Assembly (NCBI GenBank): GCA_002297865.1
Contig: DBKX01000020.1
Location: forward strand, 1 to 5,579
DNA length: 5,579 nucleotides
Reading direction: 5' to 3'
From: Lachnoclostridium sp. UBA739
GTDB lineage: Bacteria > Bacillota_A > Clostridia > Lachnospirales > Lachnospiraceae
Shown: positions 5,459-5,579 of the stretch, piece after piece
Layout: the number at the start of each line of letters is the position of its first letter
Numbering within the stretch: the stretch's first letter is position 1
The notes under the pieces: generated by a model
Database searches by the model: none
What the model saw: the letters and a program-made list of their open reading frames with translations, nothing else
Told to the model about the DNA's origin: nothing
Made by a program: the position numbers and the translations under genes

Positions 5459-5497
5459 TTCAAGTTCCCTTTTTCGCCGAAATATGATAAACTTGAA
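5459..5497 (+). repeat. Inverted repeat around the candidate dnaE promoter
   Basis: TTCAAGTT (5459-5466) and AACTTGAA (5490-5497) are exact reverse complements separated by 23 bases. A smaller palindrome, TTTCG-C-CGAAA (5472-5482), lies between them. The repeat brackets the spacer and -10 region of the candidate promoter, so an operator or a transcript hairpin is possible. Chance occurrence cannot be excluded. Confidence 0.35.
5465..5493 (+). promoter_or_regulatory. Candidate promoter of dnaE
   Basis: The region between the terminator and dnaE should hold a promoter. Aligned on the 10-mer shared with the hprK leader, TTCCCT (5465-5470) and TAAACT (5488-5493) are 17 bases apart, with an extended TG (5485-5486) before the -10. 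An overlapping alternative -10 is TATGAT (5483-5488), with TTCAAG (5459-5464) at 18 bases. Both -35 matches are weak. Transcription would start around 5495-5500, leaving a leader of about 35-40 bases. Confidence 0.35.
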
Positions 5498-5517
5498 TCT
5501 AAACGATCATTTGTAAT

Positions 5518-5530
5518 AGGAGGGGGAGGT
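5518..5530 (+). promoter_or_regulatory. Unusually long ribosome binding site of dnaE
   Basis: An AGGAGG (5518-5523) runs straight into GGGAGGT (5524-5530), giving two overlapping purine-rich Shine-Dalgarno registers 10 and about 4 bases before the ATG at 5534. It strongly supports that ATG as the start. Confidence 0.7.
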
Positions 5531-5533
5531 ACC

Positions 5534-5579
5534 ATGAATTTTACACATCTTCATGTCCATACAGAATACAGTTTACTGG
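5534..5579 (+). CDS. dnaE: DNA polymerase III alpha subunit DnaE, N-terminal end (partial)
   Basis: Only 15 codons are inside the window: MNFTHLHVHTEYSLL. This is the start of the PHP domain at the N-terminus of bacterial DnaE, where the HLHVHTEYS stretch (5-13) supplies the first metal-binding histidines. DnaE is the catalytic alpha subunit of replicative DNA polymerase III; in Firmicutes that also have PolC it extends primers on the lagging strand. A strong ribosome binding site supports the start. The position after whiA and an HPr-family gene is common in clostridia. Another PHP-domain protein, such as a histidinol phosphatase, is possible from 15 residues alone but fits the exact wording less well. 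Confidence 0.85.
   Translation, partial: MNFTHLHVHTEYSLL

Noticed and set aside
5494..5512. CcpA-binding cre site near AACGATCATT before dnaE, and elsewhere in the leader regions
   Set aside because: Compared by eye with TGNAANCGNNNNCA, the best stretch has three mismatches at fixed positions. No convincing cre was seen in any gap.
5296..5535. Antisense open frame of 79 codons over the HPr-dnaE gap
   Set aside because: It runs through the terminator and the complement of the dnaE ribosome binding site (giving its Pro-rich start), has no recognisable domain and no credible initiation region.

Overview
The window looks like chromosomal core sequence from a low-GC Firmicute, most likely a clostridial (Lachnospiraceae-type) anaerobe. 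The basis is the A/T-rich codon use, strong purine-rich ribosome binding sites, and the gene order uvrC - hprK - ROK glucokinase - murB - rapZ - whiA - HPr-family gene - dnaE, all on the + strand. I recognise this order as typical of that group, but species cannot be read from the sequence. No mobile element, phage gene, CRISPR array, tRNA or rRNA was seen.

Layout: bases 2-178 are the last 58 codons of uvrC (nucleotide excision repair). A 97-base gap follows with a good promoter candidate (190-218). Then come hprK (276-1202), a ROK-family glucokinase (1294-2235), murB (2289-3212), rapZ/yvcJ (3260-4120), whiA (4122-5075) and a small HPr-family gene (5079-5336). These six genes are closely spaced: rapZ and whiA are 1 base apart and whiA and the HPr gene 3 bases apart. 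The only clear intrinsic terminator lies after the HPr gene (5359-5398), so hprK to the HPr gene is probably one operon. A second leader region (about 5399-5533) precedes dnaE, of which only 15 codons are inside the window.

How the genes fit together: HprK phosphorylates Ser46 of HPr-family proteins when glycolytic intermediates are abundant. The HPr-family protein encoded at the operon's far end keeps Ser46 but has Glu instead of the phosphocarrier His15. It is therefore a Crh-like regulator rather than a sugar-transport phosphocarrier. The glucokinase feeds glycolysis, MurB makes a peptidoglycan precursor, and RapZ and WhiA are conserved regulators tied in other bacteria to amino-sugar metabolism and to cell division or envelope. 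The cluster thus joins carbon-status sensing to wall synthesis. That last link is inference from context.

The best items for a second look are the Glu15/Ser46 HPr protein encoded with its kinase, a shared 10-mer plus promoter architecture upstream of both hprK and dnaE, the absence of yvcK between rapZ and whiA, and the shortened acidic RapZ C-terminus. Two annotation starts should be moved downstream from the longest open frame (glucokinase to 1294, whiA to 4122). This is otherwise a conserved housekeeping region, and I do not see a wholly new system in it.
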